Of a stretch of 64,000 nucleotides of DNA, positions 36,747 to 47,069 are shown piece by piece. The translations under genes were made by a program, and so were the position numbers. The notes under the pieces were generated by a model that saw only the letters and a list, made by a program, of their open reading frames with translations, searched no databases and was not told the origin of the DNA. This DNA is from Aliivibrio sp. S3MY1 (GTDB taxonomy: Bacteria; Pseudomonadota; Gammaproteobacteria; Enterobacterales; Vibrionaceae): positions 62,001-126,000 of the forward strand of contig NZ_JARACO010000005.1 of assembly GCF_028765575.1 (NCBI RefSeq). The letters are read 5' to 3'. How positions within the stretch are numbered: position 1 is the stretch's first letter; the number at the start of each line of letters is the position of its first letter.

Positions 36747-38348
36747 ATGTCAGCAATAACGTTTAGGCCATGGGAAAGGCTAGTCACTGATATTAAATTA
36801 GTGCCAAAATTGGTCATTTTAATGGTATTTAGTACAGCACTGTTAGTAACCAAGCAGTTGTGGGATGCAAATACCTTTTACCAATCAGTCATTGCTATTC
36901 AGAAAGAAAAAGCTCAAGAGTCCGCCATTGCTAATGCAGAAGTGATTAATGGAATTTTAAATCATAAGCCTAATGGTAAAGAATTGGCTGGTGAAGCCAT
37001 CAGTGTTCAATCAAAAGCGTGGTCTCAAGGCAATTATATCTATGTGATTGATCGTGATAGTGGCCAAGTATTCGGTCATAAATCAAGTCAGTCCCTATCT
37101 TCACTTACGGGATCTCTGGATGGCGGAGCTTCATTAAAACAGCTTATTGGTAGCTTATCTTCTCAGCAAGCGTATTCGATGAATGATAATTCTCGTTATG
37201 AATTTGCAGTGAAAGTGCCTAATCATAACTGGGTGGTGGTTGCCTCTCAAAGCTCAGACGGTGCAGAGCAGTATTATCAAGATTACCTATATCAAGTGAT
37301 TTGGCAGACGATAGTCATGATTGTCGCTTTCATGGTTATTTTATTAGGTGCTTCAAGCATTATGTTGCGTCAAATGAAGTATTTAAACACTTCAATGAAA
37401 CAGATAGCCGCTCAAAACCTTTCTGAACCTGTTGAAATGAACTGTAAAGATGAATTTGGTGATTTAGCAAGAGAGCTAAATAAAACTCGCCTTCAGCTTA
37501 AATCGGTGGTGGAAACTCAATTATCAGCATCTCAAGAGTTAGCTAGTTTAACTGAAGTGATGACGATCAGTATGGAAGGCACAAAAGAAGCGGCTCAAGA
37601 AGAGTTTGCTGAAATTGATCAATTAGCAACAGCGATGAGCGAAATGAATTCAACCGTGCAAAATGTAGCGGATAATGCTCGTAATGCATCAACGGGAACT
37701 GAACAGGCTCAAGTACAAGCGAAAGTTGGTCAAGAGTTTGTTGAAGGAACTATCGTGAAGATCCAAGCGCTATCAGGTGATATTGCGGCGTCTGCTGAAG
37801 TGGTAAATCAAGTTGAAGAAAGAGTCATGTCGATCAGTTCAGTTGTTGAAACGATTCGCGGTATTTCTGAGCAAACAAATTTACTTGCGTTGAATGCGGC
37901 GATTGAAGCCGCTCGTGCCGGGGAGGCTGGGCGAGGTTTTGCGGTTGTTGCCGATGAAGTAAGAAACTTAGCACAGAGTACACAAGGGGCAACGGTTGAA
38001 ATTCAAGAGATGATCACTCAGTTACAAAACAGTGCGAATCAAGCGGTTGAGCTAATGGAAAAAAGTGTTGTTGAGGCGGCAGAAGGCGTAGAGCTTGTCA
38101 CTAATGCCGGTTCTGAGCTAGACAGCATTGTAAATCAAGTGAATCATATTAATGAAATGAACTTCCAAATCGCAAGCGCTGCTGAACAACAAAGCTCGGT
38201 GGCAGAAGAGATGGACCAGAATCTAACCAATGTAAGAGAGTTGGTTGAGGCTTCTGTGGTCGTAATGACCGAATTGACAGAAACCTCAGAAGAGATGCAA
38301 AAAAATGCAGAAGAGTTAGAAGCGAAGATGAAAGTCTTCAAAATTTAA
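36747..38348 (+). CDS. Methyl-accepting chemotaxis protein
   Basis: The 533-residue transmembrane receptor has TM1 at about 20-38. A periplasmic Cache-like sensor follows at about 40-180 (with [20 protein letters not shown]), then TM2 at about 184-208, a HAMP domain, and the signalling coiled coil. Its hairpin signature ([20 protein letters not shown], then [15 protein letters not shown]) lies near 371-409. There is no C-terminal NWETF-type CheR tether. The ligand is unknown. It has its own terminator and does not appear to be co-transcribed with glnE. Confidence 0.95.
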   Translation: MSAITFRPWERLVTDIKLVPKLVILMVFSTALLVTKQLWDANTFYQSVIAIQKEKAQESAIANAEVINGILNHKPNGKELAGEAISVQSKAWSQGNYIYVIDRDSGQVFGHKSSQSLSSLTGSLDGGASLKQLIGSLSSQQAYSMNDNSRYEFAVKVPNHNWVVVASQSSDGAEQYYQDYLYQVIWQTIVMIVAFMVILLGASSIMLRQMKYLNTSMKQIAAQNLSEPVEMNCKDEFGDLARELNKTRLQLKSVVETQLSASQELASLTEVMTISMEGTKEAAQEEFAEIDQLATAMSEMNSTVQNVADNARNASTGTEQAQVQAKVGQEFVEGTIVKIQALSGDIAASAEVVNQVEERVMSISSVVETIRGISEQTNLLALNAAIEAARAGEAGRGFAVVADEVRNLAQSTQGATVEIQEMITQLQNSANQAVELMEKSVVEAAEGVELVTNAGSELDSIVNQVNHINEMNFQIASAAEQQSSVAEEMDQNLTNVRELVEASVVVMTELTETSEEMQKNAEELEAKMKVFKI

Positions 38349-38371
38349 ATCCTCTCGCTTGATTTTAATTG

Positions 38372-38399
38372 ACGCCTACACTCAGTTGTAGGCGTTTTT
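38372..38399 (+). terminator. Terminator of the chemoreceptor gene
   Basis: ACGCCTACA and TGTAGGCGT form a 9-bp perfect stem around CTCAGT, followed by T's. Confidence 0.92.
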
Positions 38400-38484
38400 G
38401 TTTGCGGCGAAAACCAATTTTTGGCACAGTATCAAGAGTTTGATCGTACTTAGCGATCATAAGGAATTTTCGATAAGGAATATC

Positions 38485-41346
38485 ATGTCTTTGCCATCCT
38501 CACTAGCGTCATTAGCAGAACGTCGTCAACAAGAGTTAACTCATCTTTCTCATATTGAGCAGTGGCCTAATTCATTGCAGGATCAGCTATCAATAACTTT
38601 AAGTTGTAGTGATTTTTTGCACGAGGCATTTCAGCAAGATGAAGTGTTATGCCAAAGCTTCCCATCAATGTTTGAAGTCATTGATCGCAGTGAAGAGTAT
38701 CGCTCTCGATTACAACATCGCTTATCGCAATGCAATGATGAAAACGCGTTGATGCGAGAGCTTCGCTATTTTCGACGACATGAAATGGCTTATATTGCAT
38801 GGCGTGATTTTACCTTTGCTCATATCCCTGCAAGTGATTGGTCTTTAGAAATCAGTTTGTCTCATCTTTCTTTATTGGCAGAAGCCTTGATTGTAGAGTC
38901 GTATCAATGGCTTTATAAGCAAGCGTGTATTGAATGGGGGACACCGAAGAACGCTCAAGGTGAAGATCAACCTATGCTTATTATTGGTATGGGTAAATTG
39001 GGTGGTGGTGAGCTCAACTTCTCGTCTGATATTGATTTGATTTTCACTTATCCAGAAAATGGTGAGACTGAGGGCGCTCGTCGAAGCCTTGCTAATGCGC
39101 AATTTTTTACTCGTTTAGGTCAAAAGATCATTAAAGCATTAGATCAAGTGACATTGGATGGTTTCTGTTATCGCGTTGATTTACGTTTGCGTCCATTTGG
39201 TGAGAGTGGGCCATTAGTAATGAGCTATGCGGCGTTAGAGGATTATTACCAAGAGCAAGGTCGAGACTGGGAACGTTACGCGATGATCAAAGCACGCGTG
39301 ATGGGTAAAGAGACTTACAGTCATTATCAAGAACTTCGTCAAATGTTACGCCCATTTGTTTTTCGCCGTTATATTGATTTTGGTGCCATTCAAGCGTTGC
39401 GTCGTATGAAGTCGATGATCACCACTGAGGTTCGTCGTCGAGGATTGAACGATAATATTAAACTTGGCTCAGGTGGAATTCGAGAAGTTGAATTTATTGC
39501 TCAAGTATTCCAACTTATTCGTGGTGGCCGAGAGCCATCTTTACGTGGGCGTGGATTATTAGAAACACTAATAGCAATTAAAGAATTAGGGCAGTTATCA
39601 GCCCAAGAGGTCGATGATTTAACCGCGGGTTATTGCTTCTTACGTCGTTTAGAAAACTTACTGCAAGCGATTGGAGATAAGCAAACTCAGACATTGCCAA
39701 TGGATGAGCGAGACCAATCACGCCTTGCTTTTGCAATGGGAATGGCTGATTGGAATGAGCTATATGATGCCATTCAAACACAAATGAATAGCATACATGC
39801 GGTGTTTGAAGATTTAATTGGCCATGATGAAGAAGAGTCCGAAAACAGCATTGATAAGTCTTATGTAGAGCTATGGGATATGGCGCATAACCCTGAAGTG
39901 CTTGAGAATATTTTACAAGAATTGAACGCTGACCAAGCAGAACAACTGACTCGCCATGTTATTGAATTCAAAGGTGATCTTAAGAAGAAAACATTAGGAC
40001 CAAGAGGGCGTGAAGCGATCACTCACTTAATGCCTAAATTGTTCAGTATTGTGATTAGCCGAGAAGACGCCAGTGATACCTTACCTCGATTAACGAAATT
40101 GATTCAGGCGATTGCGACTAGAACCACCTATTTAGAATTGCTTGATGAGCACAATGGGGCGTTGCAACATCTAGTTCGTTTGTGTGCAGCAAGCCCTATG
40201 GTGGCAGAACAACTGACTCGTTATCCTATCCTATTGGATGAATTGTTGGATATAAATCAACTCTATAATCCAATCGAGTTGAGCCAATATAAAATTGAAT
40301 TAAATGAGTTTCTTGCCCGTATTCCAGAAGATGATATGGAACAGCAGATGGAGGCTTTACGTCAATTTAAGCAAGTCTGTTTATTAAGAATAGCCGCCTC
40401 AGATATTGCTGGGGGACTCTCTTTAATGAAAGTAAGTGACCACTTAACTTACTTATCAGAAGCGATTGTTGAAGCGGTGGTTAATCAAGCTTGGTTACAA
40501 GTGACTGAAAAGTTTGGTGAACCAACCCATCTTGAGGGCCGAGACAGTAAAGGTTTTGCGGTGATTGGCTACGGTAAAGTTGGCGGCTGGGAGCTAGGTT
40601 ATAACTCCGATCTTGATATCGTATTTATGCACGATTGCGATGTGAATACCTATACCAATGGTAAAAAAGAGATCGATGGGCGTCAGTTCTACTTGCGATT
40701 AGCGCAACGCATTATTCATATTTTCTCTGTGCGTACTTCTTCTGGTATTTTGTATGAAGTCGATACACGTTTACGCCCATCAGGGGCATCAGGTCTGTTA
40801 GTCAGTACTAGCGAAGCCTTTGATGAGTACCAACGAGAAGATGCATGGACATGGGAACATCAAGCTTTGGTTCGTGCTCGCATGATTTATGGGGATATGA
40901 CGTTGCAGTCTGCATTTAATGCAACGAGACATGAGATCCTCTGTTTAGTACGAGATGAAAAGAAACTACAGCAAGATGTTGTCGAAATGCGTGAAAAAAT
41001 GCGAGAGCATTTAGGCGGAAAGAAAATGGGACGCTTTATGTTGAAGCAAGATGTGGGTGGTATTACAGATATTGAGTTTTTAGCCCAATACTTAGTGTTA
41101 AATCACGCTCACCAAGCGCCAAAACTAACCCGATGGTCTGACAATGTCCGTATTTTTGAAAGTTTTGCTGAGCAGGGTGTGATGAGTGAGGAGTTATCTT
41201 TATCCTTGATCCACGCGTATTGTGTGATGAGAAATGAGATCCATCATCGCAACTTATTAGGTTTCGATGCCGATGTTGTTGATGCCAGTTTTATCGAAGA
41301 GCGACAAGCAGTCGTTACCGCTTGGCATCAATGGTTTGGTGAGTAA
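38485..41346 (+). CDS. glnE: Glutamine synthetase adenylyltransferase / adenylyl-removing enzyme
   Basis: GlnE adenylylates and de-adenylylates glutamine synthetase in response to PII and glutamine. I start at ATG 38485 (MSLPSSLASLAERRQQEL, 953 residues; E. coli 946) because AAGGA lies six bases upstream; the frame is open 29 codons earlier, through a terminator. Two nucleotidyltransferase domains show GMGKLGGGELNFSSDIDLIF (removing half) and GYGKVGGWELGYNSDLDIVF (adenylylating half), with the helical linker between them. Confidence 0.96.
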   Translation: MSLPSSLASLAERRQQELTHLSHIEQWPNSLQDQLSITLSCSDFLHEAFQQDEVLCQSFPSMFEVIDRSEEYRSRLQHRLSQCNDENALMRELRYFRRHEMAYIAWRDFTFAHIPASDWSLEISLSHLSLLAEALIVESYQWLYKQACIEWGTPKNAQGEDQPMLIIGMGKLGGGELNFSSDIDLIFTYPENGETEGARRSLANAQFFTRLGQKIIKALDQVTLDGFCYRVDLRLRPFGESGPLVMSYAALEDYYQEQGRDWERYAMIKARVMGKETYSHYQELRQMLRPFVFRRYIDFGAIQALRRMKSMITTEVRRRGLNDNIKLGSGGIREVEFIAQVFQLIRGGREPSLRGRGLLETLIAIKELGQLSAQEVDDLTAGYCFLRRLENLLQAIGDKQTQTLPMDERDQSRLAFAMGMADWNELYDAIQTQMNSIHAVFEDLIGHDEEESENSIDKSYVELWDMAHNPEVLENILQELNADQAEQLTRHVIEFKGDLKKKTLGPRGREAITHLMPKLFSIVISREDASDTLPRLTKLIQAIATRTTYLELLDEHNGALQHLVRLCAASPMVAEQLTRYPILLDELLDINQLYNPIELSQYKIELNEFLARIPEDDMEQQMEALRQFKQVCLLRIAASDIAGGLSLMKVSDHLTYLSEAIVEAVVNQAWLQVTEKFGEPTHLEGRDSKGFAVIGYGKVGGWELGYNSDLDIVFMHDCDVNTYTNGKKEIDGRQFYLRLAQRIIHIFSVRTSSGILYEVDTRLRPSGASGLLVSTSEAFDEYQREDAWTWEHQALVRARMIYGDMTLQSAFNATRHEILCLVRDEKKLQQDVVEMREKMREHLGGKKMGRFMLKQDVGGITDIEFLAQYLVLNHAHQAPKLTRWSDNVRIFESFAEQGVMSEELSLSLIHAYCVMRNEIHHRNLLGFDADVVDASFIEERQAVVTAWHQWFGE

Positions 41347-41402
41347 ATATTACTTAACCTTGAGTTTATTATTTCTAAGTTGGCGCAGAACTTGCGTAAA
41401 TG

Positions 41403-41454
41403 CTACCATTTATAACAGATGATTTTGATAGATAGCACAAACCAATAATGGTAG
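41403..41454. repeat. Spaced 8-bp perfect inverted repeat upstream of hldE
   Basis: CTACCATT (41403-41410) and AATGGTAG (41447-41454) are separated by 36 bases, ending 31 bases before the hldE start. It could be an operator pair or the stem of a leader. No known factor is recognised. Confidence 0.4.
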
Positions 41455-41485
41455 ATGATTTGCTGTTTATTACCCGGAGAAAAGA

Positions 41486-42916
41486 ATGAAACCAACACTT
41501 CCTAATTACGATCAATCCGGTGTATTGATTGTTGGTGATGTAATGCTTGACCGCTATTGGGGCGGACCAACAACTCGTATTTCACCAGAAGCTCCAGTGC
41601 CTGTGGTTAAAGTTAATAATATTGAAGAGCGCCCAGGTGGCGCAGCGAACGTAGCGATGAATATTGCAGCGTTAGGCGGTAATGCTCATCTTGTTGGTCT
41701 TGTTGGTGATGATGAGCCAGCCAAAGCACTAACAGCGACATTAGCTTCATTAAAAGTACATTGTGATTTTGTGGCGCTTCCTGAGTTTCCAACGATTACA
41801 AAATTACGAGTAATGAGCCGTGGTCAACAGCTTATTCGTCTGGATTTTGAAGAAAGTTTCCATGACGTACCTGCTGAGCCATTAATCAGCCGTATGCAAG
41901 CAACGCTATCAAAAGTAAAAGCGGTTGTATTGTCTGATTATGCAAAAGGGGCATTAGAGCACGTTCAGTTAATGATCCAAGAAGCACGCAAAGTCAATAT
42001 ACCTGTATTTATCGATCCAAAAGGGGCTGATTTTGAACGCTACCGTGGTGCGACGTTATTAACACCAAACATGCTTGAGTTTGAAACGGTTGTTGGCAAA
42101 GTAAAAGACGAAGATGATTTGGTCGCTAAAGGCCAACAAATTATTGAAGAGTTTGATTTTGAAGCGCTATTAGTCACACGCAGTGAACACGGTATGACCT
42201 TGCTTCGCCGTGATATGGAACCATTGCATTTACCTACGCAAGCACGTGAAGTGTTTGATGTTACAGGTGCGGGTGATACGGTTATTTCGGTATTAGCCGC
42301 TTCGGTATCTACTGGTAAACCACTTGATGAAGCGTGTGCATTAGCCAATGCAGCAGCAGGTGTAGTGGTTGGTAAACTGGGTACATCGACATTATCAACC
42401 ATTGAACTTGCAGAAGCGATTCACGGTAGCCAAGATTCTGGTTTTGGAATTATCAGTGAAGACCAATTAATCAATGCGGTAAAACAAGCGCGTGAGCGTG
42501 GTGAGCGAGTTGTCATGACAAATGGTTGTTTTGATATATTGCATGCCGGTCATGTTTCTTATTTGAACCATGCTGCAGAGTTAGGTGACCGCTTAATTGT
42601 TGCCGTTAATACCAATGAATCAGTACAGCGCTTAAAAGGCCCTGGTCGCCCTATTAATCCAACGGATCGTCGTATGGCGGTATTGGCTGGTTTAGGTGCG
42701 GTTGATTGGGTTGTTCCTTTCTCTGAAGACACACCGCAACGCTTAATCTCAGCGGTATTACCAACCATGTTGGTGAAAGGTGGCGATTATGCGATTGAAG
42801 ATATTGCAGGCGGTGCAGAGGTGATTGCCGCAGGTGGCGAAGTAAAAGTATTGAACTTTGAAGATGGCTGCTCAACCACAGGTATTATTGAAGCGATTAA
42901 AGGCGGTAGAGGTTAA
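41486..42916 (+). CDS. hldE: Bifunctional heptose-7-phosphate kinase / heptose-1-phosphate adenylyltransferase
   Basis: HldE makes ADP-heptose for the lipopolysaccharide inner core. The 476 residues comprise an N-terminal PfkB-family kinase ([30 protein letters not shown]) to about residue 315, and a C-terminal nucleotidyltransferase ([16 protein letters not shown], about 345 on). GGAGA seven bases before the ATG is the ribosome site. The gene follows glnE as in E. coli but has a 139-base gap and its own terminator. Confidence 0.96.
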   Translation: MKPTLPNYDQSGVLIVGDVMLDRYWGGPTTRISPEAPVPVVKVNNIEERPGGAANVAMNIAALGGNAHLVGLVGDDEPAKALTATLASLKVHCDFVALPEFPTITKLRVMSRGQQLIRLDFEESFHDVPAEPLISRMQATLSKVKAVVLSDYAKGALEHVQLMIQEARKVNIPVFIDPKGADFERYRGATLLTPNMLEFETVVGKVKDEDDLVAKGQQIIEEFDFEALLVTRSEHGMTLLRRDMEPLHLPTQAREVFDVTGAGDTVISVLAASVSTGKPLDEACALANAAAGVVVGKLGTSTLSTIELAEAIHGSQDSGFGIISEDQLINAVKQARERGERVVMTNGCFDILHAGHVSYLNHAAELGDRLIVAVNTNESVQRLKGPGRPINPTDRRMAVLAGLGAVDWVVPFSEDTPQRLISAVLPTMLVKGGDYAIEDIAGGAEVIAAGGEVKVLNFEDGCSTTGIIEAIKGGRG

Positions 42917-42936
42917 CCTCTACTAGGCCTTAAAAG

Positions 42937-42970
42937 AAAAGCCACATTAAGTGATTAATGTGGCTTTTTT
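42937..42970. terminator. Bidirectional terminator between hldE and tolC
   Basis: AAAAGCCACATTAA and TTAATGTGGCTTTT form a 14-bp perfect stem with a 4-base loop between convergent genes. Confidence 0.93.
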
Positions 42971-43015
42971 GTTTCTATTGTCATTTACCTTACTAAGAAG
43001 ATAGATGACATAAGC

Positions 43016-44341
43016 TTATTTTGCTTGAGTTGTTTTATTTGTTTTTAAGCCAGCATTGATATCCATGATATCTTGCTCACTTAGTGTACCAACCGCTTGT
43101 TTTAGTTGAAGGACACTTAAGATGTAGTCGTAACGAGCGTTTGCTAGATTACGGTTTGCATCATATAAACGACGCGTTGAATCTAATACATCAACAATAG
43201 TACGTGTGCCAACATCAAAACCAGCTTCTGTTGCTTCTAATGCTGATTTTGCAGAGATTACCGTTTGCTCGTACGCTTTTAATGCACCAATAGAGGCATT
43301 GATGTTGTTGTTGTAAGCGCGAACGTTTTTAGTTACATCACGGTAAGTCGCTTCTAAATCTTGGCTTGCTGCAACGTATTGGAATTCAGCTTGGCTCGTT
43401 AATGAATTTGTGTTGCCACCTGAATACAGAGGAATATTCAAGTTAATACCTGCGTTGATATCGCCGTAGCTATCATCTTGTGTACCATTGTAAGTACCAC
43501 TCTGATCTGTGTAATTGTAACCAGCATCGAAAGTCAGAGATGGCATGTGACCAGAGCTTGCTAGAGAGATATTATCTTTTGCAACATCCGCACTGATACG
43601 AGCCGCCAATAGGCTTAAGTTTTTCTGCTGCGCTTCGTCAATTAGGCTGTCTGATGATTGTTCTGATGGGCTTGCAGAGAATCGTTTGGTATCTAATACA
43701 CTTAGCTTTGTGTGGCCTTGACCTGTAATCACACGCAGATCTTCATAGCTATTAACCAATTGGTTTTCAGTTAATACTTCGTTAGCTAATACGCTGTCGT
43801 ACTGTGCTTGAGCATCATGAACATCGGTAATTGCAGACAAACCCACATCAAAACGTTGTTTAGTTTGTTCTAGTTGACGACCAACCGCCGCTTTTTCGGC
43901 ACGTACAAATTCAAGGCTATCGTTAGCGCGTAATACATCAAAGTAGGCTTGAGCAACTCGTAAAATTACACCTTGTTGTTCTGCAGCATAAGCAGAATCG
44001 GCTTGACGAGCACTTTTTTCTGCAATGTCTAAACTAACCCAGCTTGATTGTTGGTATAGCTCTTGAGATAAATTAATACCTGCTGTTAGGCGATCATTAT
44101 CACGGCGATCTTCATCACTACGTAAGATGTTGTAACCCGCAGTTAAATTAATTTGTGGTAATAACGAACTTTGAGATGAATTCACTGCTTCAAAAGCGGC
44201 ATCTTTAGTCGCAGCAGCTCTTAGTAATTGAGGATCGTTTTCTTTAGCTTGATTGTATACTTGCGCAAGGTCATCGGCAGCAGCTAAAGAGCTGAAACTA
44301 CCTAACGCCATTCCAATAAAGAGTGGAAGCAGTTTTCTCAT
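43016..44341 (-). CDS. tolC: Outer membrane efflux channel TolC
   Basis: TolC is the trimeric exit duct for multidrug efflux pumps and type I secretion. The 441-residue precursor has a signal peptide MRKLLPLFIGMALGSFSSLAAA. Two repeats follow, each with an outer membrane strand pair and long periplasmic helices, and the second-repeat GTRTIVDVLDSTRRLYDANRNLANARYDY block is diagnostic. The gene is divergent from nudF, as in E. coli. An imperfect dyad AGTCTATAGAG...CTCTAGACT (about 44378-44408) lies in its leader or promoter region. Confidence 0.95.
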   Translation of the reverse strand: MRKLLPLFIGMALGSFSSLAAADDLAQVYNQAKENDPQLLRAAATKDAAFEAVNSSQSSLLPQINLTAGYNILRSDEDRRDNDRLTAGINLSQELYQQSSWVSLDIAEKSARQADSAYAAEQQGVILRVAQAYFDVLRANDSLEFVRAEKAAVGRQLEQTKQRFDVGLSAITDVHDAQAQYDSVLANEVLTENQLVNSYEDLRVITGQGHTKLSVLDTKRFSASPSEQSSDSLIDEAQQKNLSLLAARISADVAKDNISLASSGHMPSLTFDAGYNYTDQSGTYNGTQDDSYGDINAGINLNIPLYSGGNTNSLTSQAEFQYVAASQDLEATYRDVTKNVRAYNNNINASIGALKAYEQTVISAKSALEATEAGFDVGTRTIVDVLDSTRRLYDANRNLANARYDYILSVLQLKQAVGTLSEQDIMDINAGLKTNKTTQAK

Positions 44342-44572
44342 AGTGGTTTGTCCCGCAAAATTGTTTTATATAATATAGTCTATAGAGTGTACCTTATCTC
44401 TCTAGACTCTGGCTGTAAAGATTACGTTTTTTTACGTTTGTACGATTAGTATCATCTAAATATTGTGGAAAGCCTCTAAAAAAAATGTAAGCATAATTAA
44501 AAAAAACGAGTTAAAAAATTGTTGCTCTGTATGATGGGTGATAAAACGGAACAGAAGATTTAGGGAATAAGA

Positions 44573-45211
44573 ATGAAAACATCATCGAATATCGCACTAT
44601 CAAATCAATTTACCGCTGATGATGTTGATGTTTTGTCGAAAGAATCCTTGTATAACGGTTTTTTTAAAATGACTAATATCGCTTTTCGTCATCGACTGTT
44701 TCGTGGTGGCTGGAGCGAAGTGATAGAGCGAGAGCTTTTTGAACGAGGTCATGCTGTGGCTTTATTGCCTTATGACCCTATTACAGACCAAGTGGTTTTG
44801 ATCGAACAGATTCGCGTTGGTGCCTTAGGCTCTGATTTTCCTTGGCAATATGAAATCGTGGCTGGGATGATAGATAAAGACCAAACGGCCGAGCAAGTTG
44901 CTATTCGAGAGGCGAGTGAAGAGGCAGGCATTAGCGTGTCTTGTGTGGAAAAAATCTCGCATTTTTACCCTTCATCTGGCGGGTGTTCAGAACAGTTAGA
45001 TGTGTTTGTTGGTTGTATTGACGCTTCTAAAGCAACAGGTATTCATGGTTTAGAAGAAGAGGGCGAGGATATTAAAGTACACGTTGTGACAAGAGAGAAA
45101 GCCTATGAGCTAGTCACTCGTGGCATAATTGAGAATGCGGCCTCAATTATTGCGCTTCAATGGTTAGAATTGAATGTTTCGCGCTTACGATCACAGTGGA
45201 ATTCACTATAA
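44573..45211 (+). CDS. nudF: ADP-ribose pyrophosphatase (Nudix hydrolase)
   Basis: NudF hydrolyses ADP-ribose to AMP and ribose-5-phosphate. The 212-residue enzyme (E. coli 209) has the Nudix box from G98 to I120, ending REASEEAGI (112-120) with metal-ligand glutamates. The first glutamate of the GX5E part is Q104 here. AGGGA precedes the start. It heads the nudF-yqiB-cpdA-yqiA-parE string. Confidence 0.94.
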   Translation: MKTSSNIALSNQFTADDVDVLSKESLYNGFFKMTNIAFRHRLFRGGWSEVIERELFERGHAVALLPYDPITDQVVLIEQIRVGALGSDFPWQYEIVAGMIDKDQTAEQVAIREASEEAGISVSCVEKISHFYPSSGGCSEQLDVFVGCIDASKATGIHGLEEEGEDIKVHVVTREKAYELVTRGIIENAASIIALQWLELNVSRLRSQWNSL

Positions 45212-45212
45212 C

Positions 45213-45644
45213 ATGCGTAAATATCACGTCGATTTATCGAGATTGATGCGTATATATGAAACTAATTACGCGAAATTAGTTTCACTTTTGCCAAGAAATG
45301 AAATAATTGGCGAACTTGCAAATTATAAAGTATGTAAGCAGCAGTATCAGATTAAGGTACTTGAGGTGACGGTATATACGACATTAGTTGAAGTTTATCA
45401 GATAGATGAACAACCAATATACCCACTACCAAAGTTAACGGTTCGACTTTATCACGATGCCAGAGTAGCGGAAGTGTGTGCAAGCCAGCAGCTAGCATAT
45501 ATTAAAGCGACATATGATTACCCGAATGGGAAGATGCTTCAAAAAGATGAAAAACATCAATTAAACCAGTTTTTAAGTGACTGGCTAACGTTTTGTTTGA
45601 AAAATGGGATTAGCCAAGAGCCCATTTTTTTAGAAAAGAATTAA
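45213..45644 (+). CDS. yqiB: DUF1249 protein YqiB
   Basis: The chosen ATG is one base after the nudF stop, giving MRKYHVDLSRLMRIYETNYAKL (143 residues; E. coli YqiB 140). An upstream in-frame start inside nudF is less likely. The family is conserved between nudF and cpdA in gammaproteobacteria. Its function is unknown. Confidence 0.92.
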   Translation: MRKYHVDLSRLMRIYETNYAKLVSLLPRNEIIGELANYKVCKQQYQIKVLEVTVYTTLVEVYQIDEQPIYPLPKLTVRLYHDARVAEVCASQQLAYIKATYDYPNGKMLQKDEKHQLNQFLSDWLTFCLKNGISQEPIFLEKN

Positions 45645-45659
45645 AAGGTTGTAGCTATT

Positions 45660-46484
45660 TTGCTCTCGGAAACATTATTAAATAACGAAAACGGCCCAGT
45701 TCGGTTGTTACAGATAACAGATACGCATTTGTTTGCGCCTGAAAATGGGGCGCTTCTTGGTGTACCTACATTAAAAAGTTTTCAAACTGTTGTTGAACAG
45801 GTACTGCAACGTACGCCAAGTTTTGATGCGATTATCGCAACGGGCGACATATCTCAAGATCATACAGTGCCGTCATATCAGCATTTTGTTGATGGAATTA
45901 AACCATTGGTTAAACCATGTTATTGGTTACCTGGCAATCATGACTATAAACCTAGTATGGGTGGGGTACTGCCGTCCTCTCAAATCCAAGCTTGTGAACA
46001 TTTATTTATCGGTCAGCATTGGCAATTAATTATTTTGGACAGCCAAGTGGTAGGCGTGCCTCATGGTGCTTTGTCACAACAGCAATTAGACTTACTTGAT
46101 AGCGCGTTATCTCAACACCCAGAACGTCACTCATTAGTACTATTGCATCATCATCCACTGCCTGCTGGTAGCGCGTGGCTTGATCAGCATCAGCTAAAAA
46201 ATAATGGTGAGTTTTGGGCTGTTGTTGGTCAGCATAACAATGTCAATGGCATTGTTTGTGGTCATATTCATCAAGAACTTGATCGTATGATTAATGGTGT
46301 CCGATTACTTGCTACGCCTTCAACTTGTGTACAATTTCTTCCAGATTCAGATGATTTTGCTCTAGATTCACAAGCTCCAGGTTGGAGAACGTTGGACTTA
46401 TTGCCTGATGGGGAAATTGAGACGCAAGTATACCGTTTAGAGAATTGTGATTTTACTGCTGACAGTGATGCTGGAGGCTATTAA
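45660..46484 (+). CDS. cpdA: 3',5'-cyclic-AMP phosphodiesterase CpdA, TTG start
   Basis: CpdA hydrolyses cAMP and so tempers CRP signalling. The start is TTG at 45660 with AAAGG upstream. It gives MLSETLLNNENGPVRLLQIT and 274 residues (E. coli 275), and no in-frame ATG fits before the first motif. Metallophosphatase motifs are D21-T-H23, GDISQD, GNHD, LHHHPLP and GHIHQE. It ends one codon before the yqiA start. Confidence 0.93.
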   Translation: MLSETLLNNENGPVRLLQITDTHLFAPENGALLGVPTLKSFQTVVEQVLQRTPSFDAIIATGDISQDHTVPSYQHFVDGIKPLVKPCYWLPGNHDYKPSMGGVLPSSQIQACEHLFIGQHWQLIILDSQVVGVPHGALSQQQLDLLDSALSQHPERHSLVLLHHHPLPAGSAWLDQHQLKNNGEFWAVVGQHNNVNGIVCGHIHQELDRMINGVRLLATPSTCVQFLPDSDDFALDSQAPGWRTLDLLPDGEIETQVYRLENCDFTADSDAGGY

Positions 46485-47069
46485 GTGAAAAAACCAAGTC
46501 TACTCTTATATATTCATGGATTTAACAGTTCGCCGTTATCTCATAAAGCGCAAGTCATGACACGTTATTGTGAAGCGCAACGACCAGACATTAAAGTGAT
46601 AACACCTCGATTGCCTTCTTATCCAGAAGACGCTGCTCAACATTTAATTCAACTTGTTGAAAAATATAAAATTGACTATCAAATAGGCTTAGTTGGCAGT
46701 TCGCTAGGAGGGTATTTATCAACATGGTTAAATCACTATTATGGGTTTAAAGCTGTGTTAGTTAATCCTGCAGTGAAGCCTTATGATTTACTTGCGGACT
46801 ATTTGGGAACTCAAGTAAATCCGTACACACAAGAAGAGTACTTCCTTGAAGAAAAGCACATGAAAGAGCTCTATTCGTTGCGTGTTGATACGATCGATAC
46901 CCCGAGTTCTTTATGGTTATTACAGCAAGAAGGCGATGAAGTGCTTGATTATCGACAAGCAGTAGACAAGTATTCAGCCTGTAAACAAACAATAGAAAAA
47001 GAGGGTGACCACAGTTTTGTTGATTTTGAGCGTTACCCTGAACAAATTATTCAATTTCTAAATTTATAG
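46485..47069 (+). CDS. yqiA: YqiA esterase, alpha/beta hydrolase, GTG start
   Basis: GTG at 46485 directly follows the cpdA stop. The 194-residue protein (MKKPSLLLYIHGFNSSPLSH...) has an oxyanion HGF segment and nucleophile S73 in GSSLGG, with a late GDHSF histidine. E. coli YqiA has esterase activity on short acyl esters, but its physiological substrate is unknown. It precedes parE in the conserved string. Confidence 0.92.
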   Translation: MKKPSLLLYIHGFNSSPLSHKAQVMTRYCEAQRPDIKVITPRLPSYPEDAAQHLIQLVEKYKIDYQIGLVGSSLGGYLSTWLNHYYGFKAVLVNPAVKPYDLLADYLGTQVNPYTQEEYFLEEKHMKELYSLRVDTIDTPSSLWLLQQEGDEVLDYRQAVDKYSACKQTIEKEGDHSFVDFERYPEQIIQFLNL

